From NCBI GenBank assembly GCA_013112585.1, contig JABFGH010000008.1, positions 147,714 to 211,713 on the forward strand: a stretch of 64,000 bases of DNA, given 5' to 3'. Source of the stretch: Ignavibacteriota bacterium (GTDB lineage: Bacteria; Bacteroidota; Ignavibacteria; Ignavibacteriales; Melioribacteraceae). The notes under the pieces are model-generated. The model searched no databases and was not told the DNA's origin. It worked only from the letters and a program-made list of their open reading frames with translations. Both the position numbers and the translations under genes were made by a program. Position 1 is the stretch's first letter, and the number at the start of each line of letters is the position of its first letter. This document shows positions 35,866 through 43,374 of the stretch, in pieces.

Positions 35866-36864
35866 ATGTTTCATACAGAAATAATTCATTTCATCCAATC
35901 TTTTGAAACTGAATTACTTACAAAAATATTTTTGTTCTTTACCGCACTGGGTTATAAAGAATTTTTTTTCGGCTTTACAATTATCTTCATCTTTGGAGTT
36001 GATTTTAAGAAAGGTTTAGCGTTAACCCATGTTATAATTATTACGGGATTGCTTACAGAACTCTTAAAACAATTGTTTTCTTTACCCCGTCCCTATCACG
36101 TTGATAATAAAATTAAAATGCTTTGGACGAATAAATCTAATCCCTCAAAGTTCACCGGCGGCGGAACAGATAGTTTTTTTGGGCTGCCTGCTGAAGATAT
36201 AATTCAATACTACCGCACTAAGACTGGAACTATTTTCGGGCTTCCGAGCGGGCACACAAGCACTGCAGTTACTATTTGGGGTTCTTTAATATTACTTTAT
36301 AAAAATAATTGGATAAAATTCATTTCCGTTTTAATGCTGACAGCAATTCCATTTTCGAGATTGTACCTGGGAAGACATTTTTTAGGTGATGTTTTAGCGG
36401 GCTATTTACTCGGCGGACTGCTGCTATTATTCTTTTATAATATTTACTACAAAAATAGATTCAGACGCTTCAGTTCACGATCAATTAAGTATTCAAAAAA
36501 GTTTTTCATTCATTTGATTTACCTGCTTTTTACACCGCTAATAATTTTTGTTATTTTCCCTCATGTTCATACAGAACTTAGCGGTGCTCTGCTCGGGATT
36601 AATTTTTTATTAGTTGTTTTTACGGCAAAGGGGTTTCCAATTCTTTATTCAAGTTTAGGTAAAAGAATTGCTTCAGCATTTACTGCACTGGTTTTCTTTT
36701 CAGCTTCATCGTTCATTCTGTATTTTATTTTAAGCACACTATTAGAACAAACCGATTTATTGAAATTTGTAAGTACAGCTTTTATTACTGGTTTTGGTAT
36801 TTGGTTAACGGCAAAAATTTGTGCCGGGCTAAAACTATTGCATTTGGATCATTATAAAGATTAA
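35866..36864 (+). CDS. PAP2-superfamily membrane phosphatase
   Basis: 332 residues from ATG 35866, which has CGGAGA upstream; an earlier TTG at 35827 adds a polar leader and is less likely. The phosphatase motifs are KQLFSLPRP (K-x6-RP), GLPSGHTS (SGH) and SRLYLGRHFLGDVLAG (SR-x5-H-x3-D). The C-terminal ~130 residues hold four or five extra membrane spans. It probably dephosphorylates an undecaprenyl or lipid phosphate at the membrane. Confidence 0.88.
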   Translation: MFHTEIIHFIQSFETELLTKIFLFFTALGYKEFFFGFTIIFIFGVDFKKGLALTHVIIITGLLTELLKQLFSLPRPYHVDNKIKMLWTNKSNPSKFTGGGTDSFFGLPAEDIIQYYRTKTGTIFGLPSGHTSTAVTIWGSLILLYKNNWIKFISVLMLTAIPFSRLYLGRHFLGDVLAGYLLGGLLLLFFYNIYYKNRFRRFSSRSIKYSKKFFIHLIYLLFTPLIIFVIFPHVHTELSGALLGINFLLVVFTAKGFPILYSSLGKRIASAFTALVFFSASSFILYFILSTLLEQTDLLKFVSTAFITGFGIWLTAKICAGLKLLHLDHYKD

Positions 36865-36889
36865 TATTTTAAAATAGATTGAGGTAACC

Positions 36890-37714
36890 ATGTTAAAGTT
36901 TTTAATCAGCTCTCTTGCGCTGTTCATAATTTTTGATTCAGCTTCCTCTCAAGAAGTTTTTGCGCAGAGGTCTAAAAGTCAATTTTCGATTTCTCCCTTT
37001 ATAAAACTTAACAGTTATGGCTGGTCGGAATTTGGCGATAGCGGAAATGAACTGCTGAGTGAAAGCGGATTCATTTTTAGTTTTGGCAGCAGCGCCGATT
37101 ATTACTTCACTAAAAAGAAAAATCTTTTTATAAATTCTGAATTGCACATCTACCTTGGTAAAGTGGATTATGACGGTTTTTTATTTGATCCTCAAACCGG
37201 GCAGCAGCAGCCTTATAAAAACAAAACAGGGTATTTTGGTTTGGAGCTCTCAGCAAATACCGGTATGAAAATTAAAACATCAAAAACATTTTATTTTACT
37301 CCCATAGGCGGCTTGGGTATTGAATTTTGGACACGCGATCTCGATGACGGCGGGCAGTATGGTTATGATGAGGACTATACAGCTATACTTTTTAATTTAG
37401 GACTCAGGGGCGATTATTCAGCAGCTAAAAACCTCATTCTATTTTCTATGATAATGTTAAAAGTACCTATTTCACTTTCAGAATATGTTGATGCTTCAAG
37501 CCGCGGACTTGCTGCACCGGTCGATGTAAATCTTAATCCCGGTAAAAGCCCGCGCATACATATCGAGGTTGGAACAAAGGTCAGCGGTGCAGTTTTTACT
37601 GCATTCTTTGAAACTTGGACCTTACATAAATCCCCACCCGATAAGACATTTCATCAGCCGGAATCAACACGAACATGGTTTGGCGTAAAAGCAGCTTATG
37701 AATTTTGGTTATAG
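36890..37714 (+). CDS. Outer-membrane beta-barrel family protein (hypothetical)
   Basis: 274 residues with an N-terminal signal peptide (LKFLISSLALFIIFDSASS) and repeated amphipathic strands rich in Tyr, Phe and Gly (FFINSELHIYLG-like, GYFGLELSANTGMKI, GVKAAYEFWL at the C-terminus). Looks like an outer-membrane porin-like or OmpW-type barrel; no ligand can be inferred. GAGGT ribosome site present. It ends at a bidirectional terminator. Confidence 0.6.
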   Translation: MLKFLISSLALFIIFDSASSQEVFAQRSKSQFSISPFIKLNSYGWSEFGDSGNELLSESGFIFSFGSSADYYFTKKKNLFINSELHIYLGKVDYDGFLFDPQTGQQQPYKNKTGYFGLELSANTGMKIKTSKTFYFTPIGGLGIEFWTRDLDDGGQYGYDEDYTAILFNLGLRGDYSAAKNLILFSMIMLKVPISLSEYVDASSRGLAAPVDVNLNPGKSPRIHIEVGTKVSGAVFTAFFETWTLHKSPPDKTFHQPESTRTWFGVKAAYEFWL

Positions 37715-37742
37715 TTAATTTGATTGAAATAATTTAAAATGA

Positions 37743-37768
37743 AAAAGGGGATCACTCCCCTTTTCTTT
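37743..37768. terminator. Bidirectional terminator
   Basis: AAAAGGGG-ATCACT-CCCCTTTT, perfect 8-bp stem with flanking A- and T-runs, between converging genes. Confidence 0.9.
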
Positions 37769-37791
37769 TAAAACTTATTTCTTCAAAAAAA

Positions 37792-38523
37792 TCATTCTTT
37801 AATAATTTTAGCTTCTTCAATTATTGCAGCGTATTTATAGCCTGAACCAAAATCTTTATCCAATATCAATTTGCCCTCAACAATAATAGTTTCACCTACC
37901 TTTGTTGTCTGATCGGATGTTACAGTAATATCATTATGGCTTTCATAACTAGTTCCATCCTGTATATGGATCCAATTTCTGTTCATAATACTTCCGTTGT
38001 ATTTTGTAACAACACCCTTCATCTTAACTGTCTTGCCGCTGTAATCAGATTTGTTTGCATAAAGTTCTTTAACAGATATGCCGCCCTTCACAGGGTCAAC
38101 GTCAACGTCTGCTTTTTCAGCTTTAGCTGCACCGGAATGAGGATTAGAACCCATCATCGGGTTTCGGGTCTGCTGCGTTGTTTTACCATCTTTCGAAACA
38201 CCTTCAACAAATAATATAGAGTCGAAAGTTCTATCTAAAGCCTTACTTGTAAAGTTTTTCATTTCCATGCTCTGAGTGTAGTATAAAGTTTCTCCTGCTT
38301 CAACCGGCATTTGTGCAATTGCAATCCAGTATTCATTCCCATCTTCATTAGCTAAAATATAAGTATAGCCTGCAGCGTTCATGTGCTCAAGCACTTCAAT
38401 TTTTTTCATTGAAGCCGACATTTGTGTATTGTCTTCCATCTCTACGGCTTCCGGTTTATCTTCGCATCCAATCAGCACAAGTATCCCCGACATAATCAGT
38501 ATTACAAATAATCTATTCATCAT
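37792..38523 (-). CDS. Lipoprotein with NrfJ-like OB-fold domain
   Basis: 243 residues. Lipoprotein signal with Cys near residue 20 (LVLIGCEDKP). Two domains: residues ~40-115 (VLEHMNAAGYTYILAN, YWIAIAQMPVEAGE) and an OB-like fold at ~150-240 (YSGKTVKMKGVVTKYN, NRNWIHIQDGTS, GETIIVEGKLIL). Similar pairs are found near cytochromes and denitrification genes, but the role is not established. An AGGAG site fits either of the two adjacent ATGs. Confidence 0.6.
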   Translation of the reverse strand: MMNRLFVILIMSGILVLIGCEDKPEAVEMEDNTQMSASMKKIEVLEHMNAAGYTYILANEDGNEYWIAIAQMPVEAGETLYYTQSMEMKNFTSKALDRTFDSILFVEGVSKDGKTTQQTRNPMMGSNPHSGAAKAEKADVDVDPVKGGISVKELYANKSDYSGKTVKMKGVVTKYNGSIMNRNWIHIQDGTSYESHNDITVTSDQTTKVGETIIVEGKLILDKDFGSGYKYAAIIEEAKIIKE

Positions 38524-38680
38524 TTCTCCTTTTTACATTAATTATTTTTTGAATAATAAACTTATGAAACTTGTTGTAAATATTCGAGTCGTTTTTTCAG
38601 ATAATTTTACCATTTATCCGAATCATTTCATTTTAAAAATATTTTGTCTCTCACTGTAGAACACATTCCGTTACCAAATT

Positions 38681-40300
38681 ATGTATATTGTCACCTTAAT
38701 TTTTAATGACAACAAAAAGAAGTTTACATTGCTGAAAAATATAAAATCAAAAATAAAATCGATATTTGGTGCAAAACCAAAAAAAAATACTTTACCGGCA
38801 AAGACAATTAAAAAGGAACAAAAACCGGCAGCAGAAACCGCAGAGAAAAAACCCGTTCCGAAAAAGAAGAATTATAACCGGAAGCCGCGCAGAAAAGAAA
38901 CTCCTGAAGAATACCGCGCAAGACATGAGAATAGGAAGCAAAGCCAGCAGGAGAAAACCTCAACGGAAAAAACATCTTCACCAAAAGCTGTTGTTTCAGA
39001 GCCTTGGGATTCCTCCGTTTTCAAAGTTCCCGTTAAAGATGGTAAAACACGTTTTCATGATTTAGATTTTCCTGTTGAAATTCTTCGTGCAATATATGAT
39101 TTAAAATTTGAATACTGCACCGAAGTACAAGCCGAAACTTTACCAAAAGCATTAGTCGGCGACGATGTAACCGCGCAAGCACAAACCGGAACTGGAAAAA
39201 CTGCTGCATTTTTGATAACTATTTTTAATCATATTCTTAAAAACCCAATTAAGGATAAACGCAAACACGGCACTCCTAGAGCGCTGATACTTGCGCCAAC
39301 ACGCGAACTTGTATTGCAGATTGAAAAGGACGCACGTGAACTCGGTAAGTATGTTCCCTGCAATATTCTCTCATTGCTTGGAGGTATTGATTATGGAAAG
39401 CAGCAGAATATTTTAAAACGCGAAGCTATAGATATTCTGATCTGTACCCCGGGACGCTTAATAGATTTTATGAATAAACGAATTGTTGATTTACGTAAGA
39501 TTGAAATACTTGTTATTGATGAGGCGGATAGAATGCTCGATATGGGATTTATTCCCGATGTAAAAAAAATTGTTTATGCAACACCGCAAAAAGCAAAACG
39601 GCAGACAATGTTTTTTACCGCTACACTTTCCGGTGATGTAAAGAGGCTGGCTGAATCGTGGACAAGACAAGCTTTTGAGGTTGTGATTAAACCTGATGAG
39701 GTTGCTGTTGATACAGTTGAACAGATAACCTACATAACAACGGTAGATGAAAAGTTTACTCTTCTTTATAATATAATTTCAAAAAATAATTTAGAACGCG
39801 TTTTAATTTTTGTTAATAGACGCGACGAAGCAAAAAAGTTAATTGATAAACTTGAAATGCATGGAATTAGCTGCGCCTTACTAACCGGTGACGTTGAACA
39901 GAAAAAAAGAATTAGCAGATTGGAAAGATTTAGAAATGGAAAAGTCCGCATACTTGTTGCAACCGATGTAGCATCAAGGGGAATTCATGTCGAAGCCATA
40001 TCTCATGTAATCAATTATAATCTGCCGCAGGATTCCGAAGAGTACGTTCACCGTATTGGTAGAACAGGGCGCGCAGGGGCAAGCGGCATTTCAATTAGTT
40101 TTGCGGATGAGGAGGAATCACATAACTTAATTACACTAGAAGAATTTCTAGGTAAAAAAGTTGAATGTATTTTTCCCGAAGAAAATTTACTGGAACCAAT
40201 CCCCGAAGGTGTTAAGCAAAAACGTAAGCCCAGACCGAAATCGTACCCAAAGAAAAAATATTATCCTAAAAAAAATACCAGACCTCGCGGTAAGAAGTAA
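38681..40300 (+). CDS. DEAD-box RNA helicase
   Basis: 539 residues. N-terminal ~105 residues are lysine-rich and low-complexity. The helicase core has the Q motif (CTEVQAETLPKAL), AQTGTGKT, PTRELVLQ, TPGRL, DEADRMLDMGF, FTATL, RGIHVEAISHVINYNLP and HRIGRTGRAG. The C-terminal tail is basic (PKKKYYPKKNTRPRGKK), as in RhlE-like cold-shock helicases. It acts in RNA unwinding, for example ribosome assembly or decay. Transcribed alone; repeats follow. Confidence 0.93.
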   Translation: MYIVTLIFNDNKKKFTLLKNIKSKIKSIFGAKPKKNTLPAKTIKKEQKPAAETAEKKPVPKKKNYNRKPRRKETPEEYRARHENRKQSQQEKTSTEKTSSPKAVVSEPWDSSVFKVPVKDGKTRFHDLDFPVEILRAIYDLKFEYCTEVQAETLPKALVGDDVTAQAQTGTGKTAAFLITIFNHILKNPIKDKRKHGTPRALILAPTRELVLQIEKDARELGKYVPCNILSLLGGIDYGKQQNILKREAIDILICTPGRLIDFMNKRIVDLRKIEILVIDEADRMLDMGFIPDVKKIVYATPQKAKRQTMFFTATLSGDVKRLAESWTRQAFEVVIKPDEVAVDTVEQITYITTVDEKFTLLYNIISKNNLERVLIFVNRRDEAKKLIDKLEMHGISCALLTGDVEQKKRISRLERFRNGKVRILVATDVASRGIHVEAISHVINYNLPQDSEEYVHRIGRTGRAGASGISISFADEEESHNLITLEEFLGKKVECIFPEENLLEPIPEGVKQKRKPRPKSYPKKKYYPKKNTRPRGKK

Positions 40301-40372
40301 CTCAAAGATTAACTTTGTGAAATCATTTCTTTGTACTTTTAGTGGTTAATCTATTTTGGCTGAATGATTTTT

Positions 40373-40795
40373 AATACAACCTCCGCCACGAAGACTCGAA
40401 GACACAAAGATTTTTTCTTAGCGGCTTGGCGTCTTAGCGTGCAATGCTTTTGCCCACACGAATAAATAAAACAAATTCACCCAAAGCCGCAGAGACGCAA
40501 ATACTAAATACTTAGTGACCTGGTGACTTTGTGGCATTATTTTCTTTACCGTATGTTACTTCTTACAACCTTCGCCATGAAGACTCGAAGGCACAAAGAT
40601 TTTTTCTTAGCGGCTTGGCGTCTTAGCGTGCAATGCTCTTACTGAAAACGAAAACAGAAAAAATAAATTCACGAAAAGCCGCAGAGACGCAAATAATAAA
40701 TACTTAGTGACCTGGTGACTTTGTGGCATTTTTTTTCTTTACCGTATGTTACTTTTTACAACCTCCGTTACGAAGACTCGAAGACACAAAGGAAT
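40373..40795. repeat. ~190-bp imperfect tandem repeat, 2 full copies and a partial third
   Basis: GAAGACTCGAAG lies at 40390, 40579 and 40772 (periods 189 and 193). Each unit includes TTCTTAGCGGCTTGGCGTCT, AAGCCGCAGAGACGCAAAT and CTTAGTGACCTGGTGACT, with the GC-rich words repeated in both. No coding frame. Fills most of the 576-base gap. Confidence 0.92.
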
Positions 40796-40845
40796 TAAAT
40801 CTCAGTTTATAATACATTTTACTTTTAAAAGAATTGTTTGTAATT

Positions 40846-40869
40846 TACATTTGAACATTTACTCAAATG
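40846..40869 (+). promoter_or_regulatory. Candidate ArsR operator overlapping its promoter -7 element
   Basis: CATTTGA-N8-TCAAATG (40848-40854 and 40863-40869) is a perfect 7-bp inverted repeat of the sort bound by SmtB/CzrA-type repressors (TTGAACA...TCAAAT). It overlaps TACATTTG (40846-40853), which matches the TAnnTTTG -7 promoter element. The arsR-family gene starts eight bases downstream. Confidence 0.65.
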
Positions 40870-40876
40870 AGCAATT

Positions 40877-41236
40877 ATGAAAACATTAATAGCACCGGTT
40901 TGCGGTGAAACTTACATTGACGACAAAAAAGTAAAGCGGGCATTAAAAAAAATTCCAGCACCGGACGTGCTTTCCAACCTTGCTGATTCATTCAAAGTTT
41001 TAGGTGATACAACAAGACTTAAAATTTTAATGGCACTCGCCGAAGAAGAACTTTGCGTCTGCGATCTATCAGCATTGATCAGAGTATCTGTCTCCGCAAT
41101 CTCACATCAGCTAAGATTATTGCGCAACTTGCGATTTGTAAAATACCGCAAGGAAGGCAAAATGGTTTACTACTCCCTTTCCGATGAACATATTAAAACA
41201 CTTATTGATGTTGCAGTAACGCATGAAATGGAATAA
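40877..41236 (+). CDS. ArsR/SmtB-family metal-responsive repressor
   Basis: 119 residues: winged helix with ADSFKVLGDTTRLKILMALAEEELCVCDLSALI. The ELCVCDL motif in the recognition region is the alpha3 metal-binding cysteine pair of ArsR/CadC/SmtB types, so it should release DNA on binding a soft metal such as Cd(II), Pb(II) or Zn(II). HQLRLLRNLRFVKYRKEGKMVYYSL is the wing. Its own operator candidate lies just before the start. It leads two cation-efflux genes, so it likely regulates them. Confidence 0.9.
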   Translation: MKTLIAPVCGETYIDDKKVKRALKKIPAPDVLSNLADSFKVLGDTTRLKILMALAEEELCVCDLSALIRVSVSAISHQLRLLRNLRFVKYRKEGKMVYYSLSDEHIKTLIDVAVTHEME

Positions 41237-41239
41237 CAA

Positions 41240-41896
41240 ATGGCAAAATTAATAAATCAAGCAATTGTGCTTAGTCTAATTACAATTTTTTACAACATCA
41301 TAGAAGGAACGATCTCCATCTTTTTCGGTGCGGAAGATGAAACCCTTGCCCTATTTGGATTTGGAGTTGATAGTTTTGTTGAAGTGATTTCCGGAATTGG
41401 AATTATGCACATGGTGCTTAGAATGAAATATGCAAAAGTTATGGAGCGTGACTCATTTGAAAAAGCAGCATTAAGAATCACCGGCTCGGTTTTTTATCTG
41501 CTTACAATTGGTCTGCTTACCGGAGTTGTAATAAATTATTTAAATGATGTAAAACCCGATACAACTCTGCCCGGAGTTATTATTTCATCTATTTCAATTT
41601 TAACAATGTACTTTTTAATGAAAGCGAAAATGAAAGTCGGAAAAGCATTAAACTCCGATGCAATAATTGCTGACGCAAATTGTACAAAAACATGTTTCTA
41701 TCTTTCATTCATACTTCTCGGTTCAAGTCTGCTTTACGAAATTTTCAGCATACAATATTTTGATCTGCTTGGCTCAATTGGAATTGCATACTTTGCTTTT
41801 AGCGAAGGACGGGAAGCATTTGAAAAGGTAAGAACGGGAAATCTCGCATGCGGCTGCGAGGATGATCATTGCGAAACAAATAAGGAATCTGCCTAA
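41240..41896 (+). CDS. Cation-diffusion-facilitator-like membrane protein without cytoplasmic domain
   Basis: 218 residues with five or six membrane helices. The helix LALFGFGVDSFVEVISGIGIM and later SDAIIADANCTK carry the D-x3-E/D pairs where CDF transporters bind the metal. The usual C-terminal ferredoxin-like domain is missing; instead the tail ends in a Cys/His/Asp cluster (ACGCEDDHCE) likely to bind metal. Three bases after the arsR stop, so co-transcribed. Confidence 0.78.
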   Translation: MAKLINQAIVLSLITIFYNIIEGTISIFFGAEDETLALFGFGVDSFVEVISGIGIMHMVLRMKYAKVMERDSFEKAALRITGSVFYLLTIGLLTGVVINYLNDVKPDTTLPGVIISSISILTMYFLMKAKMKVGKALNSDAIIADANCTKTCFYLSFILLGSSLLYEIFSIQYFDLLGSIGIAYFAFSEGREAFEKVRTGNLACGCEDDHCETNKESA

Positions 41897-41911
41897 AAAT
41901 ATTAAACTGCT

Positions 41912-42802
41912 ATGGCACACAATCATTCACATACAACAAACTACAATAAAGCATTTGCGATCGGCATAATTCTAAATTCAATTTACATTGTAATAGAGTT
42001 TACATACGGAATAATTTTTAACTCGATGGCATTAGTCGCAGATGCCGGGCACAACTTAAGCGATGTTGCCGGTCTGCTTATAGCCTGGGGCGCAACTTAC
42101 TTAGCCGGAAAAGCAGCTTCATCAAAAAAAACTTACGGCTATAAAAAAACAACTATCCTCGCCTCGCTGCTTAACGGAATTATTTTAATGATAGCTGTGG
42201 GTGCAATTGCTTACGAGGCGATCACACGGTTTTTTAATCCGCTCCCTGTTCCCGGGACTACAATAATTATCGTTGCATCAATCGGCGTAGTTATAAATAC
42301 AATTACCGCACTACTTTTTATAAAAGGAATGAAAGACGACTTGAACATCAAGGGAGCGTTTCTACACATGGCTGCGGATGCGGGGGTTTCTGTCGGAGTT
42401 GTTATCGGCGGTGTAATTATTAACGCAACCGGGTTTTATTTAATTGACCCGATTCTAAGTATTATCATTGTAATTATCATTACAATTGGTACATGGGGAT
42501 TACTTAAAGAATCGTTTAATTTGACGTTAGATTCCGTTCCGGAAGGAATAAAATTGGAAGATGTAAAAAATTATATCGCCTCCTTGGATGGAGTAAATAA
42601 TTTGCATGACTTGCACATTTGGGCAATGAGCACAACCGAAACAGCCTTAACTGCACACATTGTAACTGAAGAACAATCAAAGAATGATCAACTGCTTAAA
42701 ACCTTGAATAAGGGTCTGCATGATAAATTTGGAATTGCGCATACCACAATTCAATTGGAGAATAATTTGATTGACGATAACTGTAATGGAAATTGTAATT
42801 GA
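41912..42802 (+). CDS. Cation-diffusion-facilitator efflux protein (CzcD/ZitB type)
   Basis: 296 residues. Starts with MAHNHSHT, a His-rich tip, then six membrane helices with the metal site ADAGHNLSD and HMAADAGVSVGV (HxxxD pairs) and a cytoplasmic domain (DGVNNLHDLHIWAMSTTETALTAHI). The C-terminus DDNCNGNCN adds cysteines. It exports Zn or a similar divalent metal. Last gene of the arsR unit. Confidence 0.92.
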   Translation: MAHNHSHTTNYNKAFAIGIILNSIYIVIEFTYGIIFNSMALVADAGHNLSDVAGLLIAWGATYLAGKAASSKKTYGYKKTTILASLLNGIILMIAVGAIAYEAITRFFNPLPVPGTTIIIVASIGVVINTITALLFIKGMKDDLNIKGAFLHMAADAGVSVGVVIGGVIINATGFYLIDPILSIIIVIIITIGTWGLLKESFNLTLDSVPEGIKLEDVKNYIASLDGVNNLHDLHIWAMSTTETALTAHIVTEEQSKNDQLLKTLNKGLHDKFGIAHTTIQLENNLIDDNCNGNCN

Positions 42803-42848
42803 TCTTTCGATTCTACTACTCATTAAACCGTAACTACCCTAATGCTGA

Positions 42849-42968
42849 ATTGGGCTGTCGAGAACCATTCCTCGAAAATAATTTTTAGAAGAAACCCTTG
42901 CCCAATCGCTGCGAGTTTATCCGCAATTTCTGCGGGGAGATTCGTGCGTATTACGTAAATTATTTTCT
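42849..42968. other. Gene-free stretch with nested inverted repeats
   Basis: Within the 356-base gap 42803-43158 there are matching arms ATTGGGC (42849-42855) and GCCCAAT (42900-42906), a short CCGCA-ATTTC-TGCGG hairpin (42921-42935), and AAAATAATTT against AAATTATTTT (42957 onward). No gene is seen. It may be a structured RNA or a degraded mobile element. Confidence 0.4.
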
Positions 42969-43158
42969 ACTTACCGCCAGCAATTAATATTGTTTCTAAG
43001 TCTCAAATTCTTCAATAAATAAAAATTCTATTTAGATTAAAACCTCTTACAAAAAAAATATTTAATAATTATTACCCCAAAAATAGTTGCAAGTCTAAAT
43101 TAGCTTACTTAATTTTAGTAACAGATAATTCGTTCACCTAATCAAATAACGGTATTAA

Positions 43159-43371
43159 ATGCCTTCATTTTTTCAGACGTGGCTTCCCTTCATATACTTG
43201 TATGGCGTCGGCGGTTTTGCTTTTTTAGTTGGTATGATATTAATAAGAAGAAGCAATGCAATCGATCTTACTATAAAACGCCATAGATATTGGTACAGGG
43301 TTTTAATTTTCGGATATTTTTATTTTGCACTAATGCACGCAATTTTAATCATAGCAGCTTTATATTGGTAA
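43159..43371 (+). CDS. Small two-helix membrane protein, likely partner of the symporter
   Basis: 70 residues with two membrane helices (YLYGVGGFAFLVGMILI and VLIFGYFYFALMHAILIIAALYW) joined by a basic loop (RRSNAIDLTIKRHRYWYR). The next gene, a sodium/solute symporter, begins three bases after the stop. Small proteins of this shape are known beside SSS transporters (DUF485/DUF997/DUF4212-like subunits), but the exact family is not recognised. Confidence 0.7.
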   Translation: MPSFFQTWLPFIYLYGVGGFAFLVGMILIRRSNAIDLTIKRHRYWYRVLIFGYFYFALMHAILIIAALYW

Positions 43372-43374
43372 TTC

